A stretch of 64,000 nt of DNA, taken from positions 3,360,457 to 3,424,456 of the forward strand of contig WNKI01000002.1 in NCBI GenBank assembly GCA_015350385.1, read 5' to 3'. The DNA is from Aculops lycopersici (taxonomy: Eukaryota > Arthropoda > Arachnida > Trombidiformes > Eriophyidae). The position numbers were made by a program, and so were the translations under genes. The notes under the pieces were generated by a model. It saw only the letters and a program-made list of their open reading frames with translations, was not told where the DNA came from and searched no databases. Below, in pieces: positions 22,651 through 35,814 of the stretch (the stretch's first letter is position 1; the number at the start of each line of letters is the position of its first letter).

Positions 22651-25041
22651 TTGTTACGCTGCCACTCAGCCCCACGATGAGTGGATTCTACAACCAGTGG
22701 TCACTTGCGCCGCGTATATTCGTGGCCGCCACTTGTTTCAAAGTTGGCTGCACAGAAGTAACAGTTGGCCACTTGTTGAGCACGACTGAACGTTTTGCAA
22801 AAATTCTCCGCCAAAAACTCCTCTCCGGCTAGCTCCCGAAGAACACCTCTCGTTGCGCAACACACAGACACACACACACACTTACATCCACTCGTCTACT
22901 CAACTCTGCTGCTCCATGTGAGTTCCTCGAACTTATCCTCGGCTTTGAACTTCACTACTCTCAGATGGATTGCGTGTTGTGTCATTTCGACGGCGGCAGC
23001 GTGCGGCGCACCTGTCATATCCAGTGAGTGGGTAACTTATCTAGCTGGATTGCAAGTATGTTAGAGCAAGACCATCTCTGCCACTAACCGCAGTCTTTCC
23101 CACACGGAAACAGCGCAAAAACAGGGGCGCGAAGTGAATGACGACGTTGCCGCCGCTGTTTGATATTAATTAATTCATTGCCCAGCGCTAGTTGCTAGTG
23201 ATGCTGCCCACTAATTGGTGGTAGCCAAAAAGATGAAAATTTACAAGTGAAGTCATCATCATCATCTTATCTCAATGGCAAAGATTACTCAACTCTAAGG
23301 TGGCGAGAGTCAGAGTTGGACCAAGCGACACAGTCAACTTGCAACACGACACCTGACAAGTCTTGGCCTCTGTGTGAATCTAATCACCTTACCGTCTAGC
23401 GCAAACCACATGACACAACTGAGTCTCTCGTGTCCCAATTGAACAAACTACCAATAGTTGCTGTTGCTGCCGACAGCAAGCAAGAGAGTTAGTCAGCAGT
23501 CAAGCGAGACAAACTGACGCCATACTGGCCATGGCGACCGGTAGTAATTAGTGGCTACTACTTTCGACGGAAAACTAATGAGAAAAGTCGCACACATTTG
23601 AGCTAGAGAGTGTAAAACTTTGACGGTGGTCGCGAGTGGACAGCGGCGGCGACGGCGGCGGCAGCAAAAACGAATGGGCTCTTCCACTTCGGCTCACTGA
23701 CCGCCAGAGTGACTTACGCAATCAGCGTTGATCACAATCAATTTGTCATAGGCCAGCTTGCTGCTGGCCAGAGATTTGAGGTGAGACAAGACTAGCTAGA
23801 AAAACTCACAGCTGCGAGAGACAATCACGTGAGAATCGTGAAGGGAGAAGACAAAGCATTCGAGCGACTCGATGCTCCGACTCGAGGTGTGAGAGAGGGA
23901 GAGACTTTTCTTCTCCTCGCCTCTTGTAAGCCTGACCACAATTACAACAAACCAACTCGACTAGTCCTTGTCGTCGTCTGCTTTTTGTGGTTGATGACGC
24001 AACAAATTGGTGGCGGAAGCGCCGAAACTCCACACAAACGAATCGAGCACTGGACGCTAGCGGAGAAAGAGGCAACAAGTTAATTATTATATCGCTGCAC
24101 TTGCCTCCAAGTTATGACTTTCCAGTGGCCAGGTTAGTGGAAAGTTAATCGAGCATGCGGCTAAATGCTAGCCATTAGCTGCTCGTTACTGGCACTCGCT
24201 TGAATCTAAAGAGCAGGAGAGGAGTCGAGACTCAAATGGCACGATAAACCAATCAGCGCTTTTGTTGGTCGGAAAACTTTTGTTGCAATAGCGCAACAAG
24301 TGTTTGCGCAACACTGGAGCCTTGGCTAGGTTTTAGCAGGTAGAAAGAATGGCAAATTGATTTGTGTTCAGCTAACAAGCGCCCTGTTTTAAGATTCGCA
24401 GCTTCCGCTTCCCGAGGGAACAGTTCATACAGAAGTCAGCGACACCCAAGCTAGAGTCATGTTAATTGAATTTTTGCCAACTTAATTATTGTTTCACGTT
24501 GTTCAACTGAACTAATCGTGGCGATATATATTTATATGTATGTTTGTCCAAAGCTTTGCAAAGGACGAAGATTCTCATTGACTAAATCTTGGTTAGTTTA
24601 CCGGCCAACTAAACCACAGCCGGCCGGCAAGCCAATAGGAGGGCTCTGCAAGCGACTCCTCTGCTCAACTGGCTTGTTTTTTATTGCCCCTCGCCGCCCA
24701 CTACTCGTGTCAGTCGAGATGGTGGATGTGTTGGTGGTGTTGCAAAAAAGTTAGTTAAAACAACTAAACGGCCGGGCAAATTCCAATGTCAGGCGAATGA
24801 AACTTTTCGCACCTGGTGCTCGAGGTGGTTGTTGAGATTGTGGTTGTGGTTGTGGTCGAGGCAGAGATAGCAAATCTCTCGTTTTTCAATAAACTTTCTC
24901 TCCAGACCAAGGAGCCACCATAAAAACCAGACGCTCTTTTGCGCTCAGCTTGCCGCCACGACAAAACGGGCTCTGTTCATTCCAATTCAACAGCTGAACT
25001 CCACTGACCGACTAGCCGGAAGTGTGCAATTATTCTCGCTA

Positions 25042-25063
25042 GCTTGCTGGCCAACCAGCAAGC
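25042..25063. repeat. Hairpin with 9-bp stem
   Basis: GCTTGCTGG, the loop CCAA, then CCAGCAAGC form a perfect 9-bp stem with a 4-nt loop inside SoxF intron 1. Confidence 0.5.
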
Positions 25064-27188
25064 CAGCTACTCGACTGGCGGTCGACCGCAAGTGGGCTAG
25101 TGCGCGCCCACACGTCACGCGCCTGCTCTTCAAAGAAAGAGAAAACAGTCAGACGAATTGCAGGCCAACTTGTTACTTGACGAGCTGAGTTGCGTCACTC
25201 AAGCTTTCAGGTTAGCGAGGCTCAACTTTTGAGATGGAGATACTGAGAGCAAGCCAATTGCACTTTATTGCCGCCATCGTTGCGATGAAGTGAGTGTGTC
25301 GGTTTTATGCGAAACCGGCAGTCATCACGACGAAAAACTTCACCTGCAAATGAGCGGATCCGAGTCTGTGTTTGTGTTGCTGGCTCGCTCGCTTGCTCTT
25401 TTGCGTTTGGTGGTTTGTAGAAATGGTAGTGGGAGTGCCAGAGGTGCGAGAATTTGCACTTAATCAAATCGAAGTCGCGTTCGCGAGGAAAGCACGTGAA
25501 TGAATTGAGTTGGTGGATCAGAAAGGCCAACAGCAAACCTATCGCCGCCGCACCGACGACCTCTGCTACCATTAGAACTCGAACCTATCCACTCGTAAGG
25601 CGGATCTGAGTGACAGTCAAGCGCAACTTGATTGGCTTCTTCTTCAGACTTGAAGTGGACTGTTAAGCTAGAAACTGCATCTATATGAGCGAACGAGAAA
25701 AGAAATGGAGAAAAAGAGGCAACTAGGATTAGCATAATTCAATCGTTTGACTCGCGCGTTGCGCAATCGGAGCGGTTTGCTCCACTTGCAAGTATCATTG
25801 TCTCTCCCACTGGTCATCTAACTTCCAATGTCGCACGAGAGACTGCTCTAGAGAAAAGAAAGCGGCGGGTAAAAGTGTGGGCGCCCAATAGTTTTTTTCT
25901 CCATTTGTTGGCCACTTGGAGTCTCGGTCGCCAACTGAGCAACCGTTCGATTGAACTCAGCTAGCGACACCAGCTGACCAACGATCGATTCGATGGTCAT
26001 ATGGTTAAATGGTTGCGACCGCTGGTCAAACTGCGAGCGAGACACTCGATCCGAGCCGCGCGCACAGGAGGTGGCAATCGAGAGGTTAGATCGCGAGCGC
26101 GAGTTTGTGTTGTGTTCAGTCGTCTGATTGTCGTGTATGCTACTGATTGTTGCGCAACGACCATTTGGCAGCCGCATCTGCGGCGACGGGGACTTGAGAG
26201 AAAAGACACTAGTCGCCGTCGTGATTGCGAGCCACTTAATGTATTCAGTCTATTCCCTCGCTCAGGTGGACTGAGACTGATGGTTAAACTTGAGGCGGCA
26301 AAATGATGTCGATGATGATCCACTGGTAGTCGTCCAGTCGACCTGACCAGCTACTGGCGACTACCTTGCGCCCGGCTGTCGTGCTGAGTTGCGGCATTAG
26401 TGTTGCCATCTTCCTCTCCGTTGGCTTGTGGTCGCAGGTGAGGCGCTTGTGAGATTTGCGACCAAGTTTTCTGCGAGAAAAAGTGTCCATCTATCTCTGC
26501 CTCTTGGAAGGCAGAGGAGGAGGAGTCATTTTTCTTCTTCACTTTGCTCGAATATTTCCGACAGAAATCTCGCCAAAACAAAACAGAGACAAACACAACT
26601 TCTTGGTCTTCTGCTGCGATGAATCTGACTGAGATGAAAATAAAAACCAAATGACCGACGAGTGGCTATCGTGCAACCACTTGGGCGGTGGTTTTGTATG
26701 TGCGTTGCGGTTGCGTCACACAAAGTCTCGCACTCAATCGATGCGCGCTGATTGATTTTCCATCCAGCTTGGCTCGCCTCCTGGTTGCGTGCAGAGAGGC
26801 GCTCCGCTTTTCACGGTCGAGCTAAGTGAGTGGAGGAGCATCGCAACGAGCGCAAAAGGGATCCAGTTTCTAGTCTAATTACTCGCGCTATTAGTTGCGT
26901 GAATCTTCGTCCCTCTATTCAGTTGTTGATGCGCTCCACTCGCTACCAAAACATATGCCCGTTTCACGCTTAATTAAATTATAACATTAACTAGGCAGAG
27001 CCTAGATTTGCGCTCTAGACCTGAACTCGCGTGCAGCGGTAGCATCAGCGACGCTTGCGTCTCGCTCGACGACTAGAAACCAGAGAGTCAAGAGAGATTA
27101 GAGCAGGAGAAAAACATGACGTTCGTCATTCGATTCCTCGTTTGGACTCTCTATCTTAGCAGAGATTCTCCACTTTAACTTGTTACTT

Positions 27189-27219
27189 CTCTCTCTCTCT
27201 CTCTCTCTTTCTTTCTTTC
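27189..27219 (+). repeat. Pyrimidine (CT)n and CTTT tract
   Basis: A CT dinucleotide run of about 20 bp passes into a CTTT tetranucleotide run. It is a simple repeat in SoxF intron 1. Confidence 0.8.
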
Positions 27220-29678
27220 CCTCCCCACGACTAAACACTCGATAGTCTCCTCGGTATTAATTCATTGGCCAACTCCTATTCTCTCTCTCTTGCTTAACAT
27301 GCAAAGCAACCAAATGAATTGTGTGACATTCTGGCTTGTGAGCTGCAAGTTAGCGACTAACAAGGACAAAATACTAGGAGGCAAGAGAGTGGCAAGTGCA
27401 CTTGTCGTGGGTAGCGGCGGCGGTGGCAACGGCGCTTATTCTAACACAACTAGTGACACCAACTAAAGGTGGTAGTCGTTTAAGGAGCGGCGCGAGAGTT
27501 TCAGCGGGCTGCTGTGTTTCTTTTGGGGCCGGCGAGTCAACGAGCAGGAGCCAAATAGAATGCAAATTATACACTCGCTTACGCATTTGTGCCGTTTAGT
27601 TGCTCGTTCTCTTCCGATTGCCATATCGCACTTGGCTCTCGGCGGCGCCTGAGGCTACAATCGTCACAAGGCTCTCAGTTAGAGTAGAGAATTAACTTGT
27701 TTGTTGCCTCTCTAACTTTCTCTCTCGCTCGCACTTCTTTTCTGTTGTTGTCCTTGTTGTTTGCCTAAAAACTTGAGTCCACGACAACGACACAAAAAAC
27801 AACCAAAGTAGCAACAACAACAACTGCAACTACAATCGAAAACGCAAAATTTTCATTCACCATCCCAACTCACCAACACTAGCAGCAGTTTCCTTGCCAA
27901 CCTCCAGCGCCAACTAAACGGTCGGCCCATGAGGCCGCCCAACTTCTCCAGCCTCTGACTGCTGGTTACTCGGCGCTGACGACGAGAGCCAAACTGGAAG
28001 CTATTTGCAATCGTATTTGTTGCTGGCCCAAGGAGAGCGAGAAAAGACGAGCGTAGTCATATTTATATTTATACTTATACTTATATATTCATTAACAACA
28101 ATGATTCCAGCGGCTCCCTCGCTTAAGTGGCTATGACAAGATTTTGATTTGGCGCGACCCATAGAGCTTCTCCTGCTTTACTGTCGGCGGTCTCCCTCTC
28201 AGGTTGGCAACCGCATCCACTCACGGAGCCTCGCCACCACAACTACTGCTCGTCGTAGTTTTCGTGCATTTGGCTGTCTCTCGCTCTTTCTTAATTTTGA
28301 ATGACTGGCTAGCTACAAGTCGACAACTAACATCAGCCGCCGACTCTATAGACTCAGCGAAACTTGGGGCGCCGCCACTAACTAGCATTTAGGAGGTTGG
28401 ACAGTTGGAGTGGATGAGCAACTAGCTTGCTAGTGAGCTCATCGGCAAGAAACAAGCGGACGAGCGAGAGAGGGAGAGACAATTGAGCTGTGAGATTTTG
28501 TCAACTAAGAGGCGCAAGTGACTTTTTGACCGACCAACAGCCGACTGACTGTCAGTAGGCAGTGCAACCAATCAAATTGACTGCCGACTTGTCACTCACT
28601 CGAAGACAACCACAACCACGACGACGGGCTAATCTGGCTGACTTTGCTCGCTGATCTCAAGCATCCGGCGTGCGAGAGTTCCCATTGGAACAAGTGGATG
28701 GCAATAGAAGACTGGCGCCGACTCCTCGTGTGAACTATTCTCGCTTGATTGAGAGATCATCTCAAAGATTCGAGCGCAAGAGGGAGAGGAAGAAGCAAAT
28801 GGCGGCGCTGGTAGCATTGACACACTCGTCGCATCACAGGAGTTGAACTGATGATCCTCTCGATTCGATTTCGGTTTCGGAAAAGTTTTGTCGCCGATTT
28901 ACTCGGCTGACTTGCGGTTGCAACCAGACAAAGTCAGCTTCGGCAGCAACGGCAGCAGCAGCGGCGGTGGCGGCGGCCAGTCAAGGGATGAATTCGAGCG
29001 AAAAATCGTGAACTTATCATAAATTCTACCTGACTGCCTCCACTCTAAGTTGCCTCCAGTGACGCAACTTCGAGGCTCTCGCTCTCTCACCGACAACTAC
29101 ACATCTAAGCAGAAGATTCACTTGACTGGCTATGGGTAGTCACTGCTACTTTCAGGTGAGTTAAAACTTATGAGTTGGCCGCGAAGAAGAAAATGGGATG
29201 ATGATGAGCAGGAGAGGGAAGACAGAGGGAAGATTCACACCTGAGCCTTTTAGTTGGCAAGCAAGCAATCGATCGGTTGCTCCTTTCATGCGAGCCACTC
29301 AGTCACACAAGCTGACTTTTTCTCTCTATCTCTATCTCTTTCTTGAATTGATAAACAGATAACCGTGCCAATTGGATTAGTTGGCGGCGCCACGGATACT
29401 GCGGCCACCGCCACCAGAACTTGTTGCTTCTGCTTTATTGCATAGCCGCTCTGGCAGTCGCGTAACCAAAACCAAAGCGAGCGACTCAATGAGCGAGGGA
29501 AGCGCCAAGAGGTCGCACCTGTCCAGCGAGAGAAGGCGCTCGCCCGGTTGGTGTCGCTGTAGTTCGTTGCGGAGGGAAGCAAAATAGAAAAAACCTCCAG
29601 AGGAAATCGCGGTGACTGATACTGTTGATGTCTTCGCCGCGCAACTCGCTCGGCAACTCGACCCACACGAACCGCCGA

Positions 29679-29708
29679 CGTTAAGAGAGAAAAAATCCTC
29701 TCTTAACG
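29679..29708. repeat. Perfect 11-bp hairpin
   Basis: CGTTAAGAGAG, the 8-nt loop AAAAAATC, then CTCTCTTAACG make a perfect stem-loop. It lies about 1.2 kb downstream of the nested gene, within SoxF intron 1. Confidence 0.65.
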
Positions 29709-30714
29709 AATTGCTCGCAGGTGACCAATCTAAGCTAGCGGACTGGAATCAAGCTCGAGATGAGTTGCCACTGATAGGCGTTCTCTCAGTGGCCTTTTTG
29801 AAGTGTAACATGGTTAAAGGTGGACGGCAACTTTGCAGCTTCAGTTCTCTTGTACCGTGATCTCAGCCGATCAAGCAACCGGTCGACTGGCTAAGTGGCC
29901 AGTTCCCAACCGCAAGCTCATTATTTAAGCCTGTTTCTTCACTGTTACCTCACTCACTCCCTTTGCATTTTTGCAGAACTGTGAACTCTATCCTCACTCC
30001 TAAACCTGCAGTTCTACCACTTGCTTCGGCTAGTCCGTCGCAAGCCTCGACGATTTGCTTCCAGCTCACGAGCTGCTGGCAAGCCAGCCACCTGAGTTGC
30101 TTCGCGACGGTTGCAGGTATATCCCCGCCAGATGAGACGGGCGAGTTGTGAGCGTGAGTGTTTAGCATTGTTGGTGTTAAAGGCGGCGGCGGCGGTGGTG
30201 CCTATTCCATTGGAGTCTATTAATGGACAAGTTTTCTATCGTATGCCTTTTATTGTAGGAATACAAACCCAACTGGCAAGCCAACAGGAATTGACTCGCC
30301 AGCAACATTATATAGGACAGCTGCAACTAACTCGAAGCGCGATACTAGAACTTCCATTGCGACGATGCAGAGTGAGACTTTTCATCCGTCTATCTATCTA
30401 GTTTTCCACTGACAGCTTGAGAATCATGCGGCGGCCAATGATTTCGAAGCCTCTGCGAGTTTTCGCCTGCCTCACGCTAACTCGCAATGAGATGAACTCT
30501 CTGGAGTGGCAGCGCAACTTGATAAGCTAGTTCTTGCTAGCTTTTCCAACTTGCACCCTAGTTGAAATTTTCAAAAAGGTGGCCCAATCTATAAGCCACA
30601 AACGAGACTGACTTCCAATAAATCAACTGACCGCAGGTAATACTTTCCTGAGATTGGAATCATCATACAGCTAACATTTCCTTTCCTGATTAGATTTTTA
30701 GTGGCTTGTGCCAC

Positions 30715-30720
30715 TTTAAT
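30715..30720 (-). terminator. ATTAAA polyadenylation signal, nested gene candidate
   Basis: TTTAAT on the plus strand reads ATTAAA on the minus strand, about 235 nt past the nested gene's stop. No AATAAA lies closer on that strand. Confidence 0.3.
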
Positions 30721-30953
30721 TGATAACGAGTAAAGGATCTCTTGTCTTCAAGTGAGAATCAATAATTATTATAACAATGATGATATTGGAAAATGTGAGC
30801 ATCTTGAGTGTGAGTTGAGGTTTAAAAAAAGCTGTCTATAATGATGTAATAAATGGAACCATGTTAACATGTGATTGACTCATGTCTCAATCGACATGAC
30901 TTCAACCAGAAGAGATTATGCTAAAGTGTGATTAAATATGATATATTCTAGAT

Positions 30954-33335
30954 TCATCTCCTCTTTCTCCGTTTCATCTCAATGTGTTGGGCCCATTTTA
31001 TACTTGAACTCGTCGATGAACTTGATGGCGAGCTAGTTGTTTGTGCGTGGATATTATTTTTGCTTGACGAACCCGAAGCCTTTCCGCTATTATCTTCCAA
31101 ATTCAATTTACCCACCAGCTTCTCAACGTCATCCTTTACTTCCATAATGCGCACAAACGATTGCATTAGCTTGTCTGCACTGACAAACGGACTTAGCTTC
31201 TCAAACAAATAATTGCCCATTCCAACTAAATCGCCGCTCGTTAATTGAGCTCTCAATTTCTCTATCTCTTCTAATTGCTCCTTTGTCAAACCACCGCTCA
31301 CACCTCCCTTGGCAACCCGTGCGATTTTCCTAATCGCCGCCTCGGCCTCCCTGATCGAGCGCTTGCGCCGCCGTCGGCCCGCAACGGTGGCAGTGCCGGC
31401 CGGCGTGGCTGCCGGCGCTAGCAAGCCCATCTGAGTGGCACCAAACAGGTTGCCACCGTTGAAGAGCATTAGGAAGAGGAGGAAAAATGGACTGCCCAAG
31501 ATGATGATTCCAAGTACCACAGCAACTGCAATGCAAGCAATCTCTCCAATTGTAATCCCGTGCTCCCATTTTGACATCATATGGTCATGCTCCTCATGAT
31601 GATGGTGGTGGTCGCCGCCGCCGCTGCCACCACTACCTCCATCGTGTCCCTTGTGATGGGCGGGCATGTAGTGGTGATGGTAGTGTTTTTTGAATGTGGC
31701 ACTGGGCATGTGGCCACTGCCGCTTCCATACGACGACACATCCGTCCAAGGCCACGACCAGCGGCTTCTGGGCACAGCGACCGAAGTCATGCCGCCATTG
31801 ACGTCGCCACCGCCACCGAGAAATGAGTGGAAACTGGGCGACGAGTGGCCATAATGGCCGCTACTACCACCACCACCACCAGTACCACCGAAACTGTCCG
31901 AGTCCATTGAATATGGGTAGTTGTTGAATAGCGGGGATGTGGACGAAGACACGAACGGTGCGCTTGCATAGCCTAAATGATCTGAGAAATTTCTCATTAG
32001 AGGCGATCCAGTTCCGGTGAAATAATTGTCATGCTCATGTTGTCCTGGGTAATCAGTTGGTTGTTGCATGCCATTGCCGCCACCACTTGTTGGCCCAAAA
32101 TAATCGGAATCAACGCGGCTAGCGCCGTTGTGTCCGCCGCCGCCACTGCTAGACGAGCTGGGCGAGGCCAGGTAATAGGGCAAATTCATTTCACTCGCGC
32201 TGACACTTGGCGGCAACGATGAGCTGCGCATTCGGGCCATTGGTTGTGGAAGCATGCGACCTGTTGCTGCAATTTGCTGATGGTGATGCTGCTGCTGTTG
32301 TTTTTGGTAACCTTGATGTAGTGGCGGCAGGTAATCGGCGGCGCCATACTTTGGGTGGTTATCGCGTTCGCCGCTAGCGTCGCCAGTGGAGTCGATGACA
32401 ATGTTGTTTCCGTAGACACCTGTTGGTGCCGAGCGTGCCATGGGTTGCATCGGCTGCTCGTCGGCCGCCAATTGCACTCCAGCATCACTTTGGCCAGTGC
32501 TACTTTCTCCGCCAGCTGATAGCGTGAACGGCGACCGCTGAGACGAGGTGGACAGGTAGGCGGTAGCATAAGGGGCAGTTGGGTCGCTGTTGCTGGCTTG
32601 TTGGCTCTGATGACCATTGCTGCTTGTTATTGGTGCCACACCCGACGACACGAGTGCTCTACCTAATATCTGCTGCTGCTGCTGGTGATTGTGGAACAGG
32701 CGATACTCAGGTCCACCAGTCAAGCTTGGCTTTAAAGGTTGAACAACAGTTAGCCCATCAAAGGGTTGCGAGTAGTTGCTTGTTAATTGTTGTTCGGCAC
32801 CACTACCGCTTCCAGCATTGGTTAGCGAGTTTGCTTGCTGGCTTGCATCATTGCGAGCAAGTGCTGCTGGACTGTTCGAGCCACTTGTGGATCGCAATCT
32901 ATATCGAGATCTTATCAATTTGCGCTTGCCATTGCCGTTGTTATGCGAGCGCACTACCGGCTTGTCTGTAGTCAGTATGGTGGCCTCTTGATTAGGTTGG
33001 CTGGAAATTGTCGAGTTCTCCCCATCCAAAGGCGTGTGGGAAGACTCGAACTTTTCTATCGCAACTCGAATATCTGAATCCTCTTGTGCTGCATTGAAGT
33101 TGCTTGCAATTGATGGACTAGTTAGCGGGACTATTGGATCCACTGTGGAGCCACTTGTTGTTGAGCTATCATTGAAATCCAACTCTGTGAGGGTGTTATG
33201 ATTGTCGTTATGTTCATAGCTAAAAACCACTGGACTGATGGCACTGGAAGTAGCTAGAAGTAATAAAAATCCCTGTAGCTTAGAACGTCTTCTTACTTCG
33301 AACTTCAAACGTCTATCTCTATTGGATGGCTTCAT
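30954..33335 (-). CDS. Uncharacterised signal-peptide membrane protein nested in SoxF intron 1
   Basis: A single exon of 793 codons starts at ATG 33333-33335 (context CAAGATGAAG) and ends at TGA 30954-30956. A basic N-terminus precedes a hydrophobic signal sequence (GFLLLLATSSAISPVVFS). Residues 45-570 are low-complexity, rich in Ser, Gly, Gln and His with N-x-S/T sites. A His cluster (DHHHHHEEHDH) comes just before a strongly hydrophobic segment at about 592-624 (IACIAVAVVLGIIILG, FFLLFLMLF). A polybasic RRRRKR at about 655 resembles a furin-type cleavage site. A predicted helical region follows (LTKEQLEEIEKLRAQL), and the protein ends in KRRKRR. I do not recognise the family. Its long ordered reading frame, signal peptide and TM argue that it is a real gene with its own promoter. 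Confidence 0.8.
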   Translation of the reverse strand: MKPSNRDRRLKFEVRRRSKLQGFLLLLATSSAISPVVFSYEHNDNHNTLTELDFNDSSTTSGSTVDPIVPLTSPSIASNFNAAQEDSDIRVAIEKFESSHTPLDGENSTISSQPNQEATILTTDKPVVRSHNNGNGKRKLIRSRYRLRSTSGSNSPAALARNDASQQANSLTNAGSGSGAEQQLTSNYSQPFDGLTVVQPLKPSLTGGPEYRLFHNHQQQQQILGRALVSSGVAPITSSNGHQSQQASNSDPTAPYATAYLSTSSQRSPFTLSAGGESSTGQSDAGVQLAADEQPMQPMARSAPTGVYGNNIVIDSTGDASGERDNHPKYGAADYLPPLHQGYQKQQQQHHHQQIAATGRMLPQPMARMRSSSLPPSVSASEMNLPYYLASPSSSSSGGGGHNGASRVDSDYFGPTSGGGNGMQQPTDYPGQHEHDNYFTGTGSPLMRNFSDHLGYASAPFVSSSTSPLFNNYPYSMDSDSFGGTGGGGGSSGHYGHSSPSFHSFLGGGGDVNGGMTSVAVPRSRWSWPWTDVSSYGSGSGHMPSATFKKHYHHHYMPAHHKGHDGGSGGSGGGDHHHHHEEHDHMMSKWEHGITIGEIACIAVAVVLGIIILGSPFFLLFLMLFNGGNLFGATQMGLLAPAATPAGTATVAGRRRRKRSIREAEAAIRKIARVAKGGVSGGLTKEQLEEIEKLRAQLTSGDLVGMGNYLFEKLSPFVSADKLMQSFVRIMEVKDDVEKLVGKLNLEDNSGKASGSSSKNNIHAQTTSSPSSSSTSSSIKWAQHIEMKRRKRR

Positions 33336-35787
33336 CTTGTTCGACTGCTTGCTGTAATCAAATCTCTCTAGTTCTCTATCTCAAATTCTCAAAGATGATG
33401 TTTACTCAAACCGATTAGAAAACTAACTGAAAGATAAAATCTCCCGGCGACAAGTTTATATATGTACGTAAATGCGGTATCATGAAATAAGAGAGAGAGA
33501 GGATTGGATAAAACCTCGAAAGTTTTGAAGAAGTGAAAGCCTCGGGAGGGTATTGGTTGACAATGAAATTGCTCAAAGGTTAACGCCTCCCACAAACCTC
33601 GGCGCTTTCACTCTTTTGATCCGAGATGGAATCGCAAGTTTCATTGTCAGCTTACCGTTAGCTTGCTTTCTCAATGAAATAAGTTAATCTCAATGTCAAA
33701 TGTGTGTGTCTGTGTAAATATGTTACACCTGCGCCAAGAGGAGCTTGGGGTTCGATCGTGATGAAGCTGCTAGGAGAAAGTAGGCTAAATGAGAGCACCT
33801 CTTGACTAATCTTGTCCGTTTTGGTTCACTGATCAATTAGAACCCATAGGCAACTCTCTATGATCTTTGATTTTGAGCCCAAGTCGACAAACCACCTTTT
33901 GACATTTGAATGAACGCCGAATGGCCGCACCCAACACTGCGACCAGTCTGCCTATCTGTCTGTCTCCCATCAGTTGGATTGGTTCTTTTTGAAAAGTCTT
34001 AGATTCGCTTGAACTCGACTGGTAAGATGGGCGTAGCCTGTTGACCATCATCATGTAACCACTTACATTTCTCGTCCCGAGAAAGGTAAGTGGTTGATGC
34101 GAGAAAAGATTTCCAAGCAAAGAAAACCTCAAAAGATTTTCTCTCCACCTCTCGAGATATCGATTTGATGGCGGGCTGTGGTCACAACAAATGTTTGTTA
34201 CACTGCAAGTATTGCCACGCAAACTTGGATGTTGCCCCTTTAAAAGTTAAAGTAAAATTTGGGGCGTTGTCTGTCGCTGGCTGACTGTTTAGAAACTCAA
34301 ATGAATATCCATTTAACAGGCAACAGGTTGCACGTTTGACTGACAGTCTGAATCACTGACTAGTTTTTCGTCATCATCGTCGTCGCTCTTTTGTGCGTTG
34401 CCTGACTTTTGATTCAACATCGAATTTGAAAACTTGAAAATTTCTCACACTTTTTGTAGTCGGTCACAAGCGGACGTGATTTCGATGGTTTTGTAGCTCA
34501 TAGCTTTTTAGTGGTATTCGACCTCACCTGTGATAGTCAAATGAGAGCACGTTAACCTGAGCTCCCGGGGTTCACATCAGGCGCTCGACCCAAGCCTTGC
34601 AACTCAAAAATTGAATCTCCGATCAAGTTTACTTTCCCGAATATTGCTACAAATTTGTAGCTAATTTGAATGAACGTAATCGGCGCTGCCGCTGCCAGAT
34701 GCACATTGGACGTTCGAATACTACGAAATCTGCTGGTCGTCATCGTGGCGCGTGGGCGCCACACTTCAGCTTTTGCTCACTTAACTCGAGCCGCCATCGG
34801 CGAGTTCCACCTGTTACACACTCGAAGGTTTAGCAATGGTCCAAGTTGCTGAACAGCCAACTGGCCAGCAAATTCAAACGCGCCGATGCCCTTCCGCTCG
34901 CTAGATTGAACATATTAATTAGTGGTTGCTCACTCGCCAGTGAGCCAGCCAGCCGGCCAGTCGCCTGGGCTTCGGTTAGAAGCGACCCACTTGGCTGCAC
35001 TTGCCAGGTCACACCTTGGCTTTGGTTGAATGCAATTGCAATTGCATTTGAATCGTCGTCTTCGCGGTCGCGGGACTGGCTACGCAACTATCGCGACTGT
35101 AGCAGGTAGGAAAATTATACGTCCAGTGCCCACATCAGTGTTTGTGCATTCGACGCAATTCTAATTTGCACTGCATATACCACACATATGCTGTCTCAGG
35201 CAAGTGGATTCGCTCGCCAGAGACTTCAGTCTGTCAGAAGGAAGGTGCGCAAATTTAATGCTTGGACTGCAAGTTTCGAAATGACGAGCTATGATCGGGC
35301 CGAACCAGACCAGACTAGACTAAACTGCCTCAATCTTTGAAGAAAAGAAGATTCACGACCAGGTAGCTGGAATGTTGTGGTCAATCGCTGCACATAATCT
35401 AGCGCATTCATCGCGCTCGGATATCCAACAAGAGAGACTCGTAGGGAAAATGCTCAACAATCAATCATTCAGAGTCCATTCTTTTTGTTAGCCACTTTAA
35501 TACACAGAAAAGAGATTTAATTCAATTGAGATCATCATTTCAACAGTCAATTAATCTCAGTCACTCAATAGTGGGGTAAACTAGTCATATATCATAACAA
35601 ACAAATAGACGTTAGCGCTCGAGTTTCTCGCAATCTGGTCACTTAATAGGTTCTTTTTGTTCATCAGCCAAAACAAGCAAACATTTAGACCAAATCCTCG
35701 CTGGAATCTTCATATTCTATTTGTCTACCTCCTCTACTACCCGATACCAACCGACACAATTAGTCATAAGGTAACCGAAACTTTTAG

Positions 35788-35814
35788 TCTCTCTCTCTCT
35801 CTCTCTCACACACA
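35788..35814 (+). repeat. (TC)n-(CA)n compound microsatellite
   Basis: Ten TC units run directly into about four CA units in SoxF intron 1. Confidence 0.8.
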
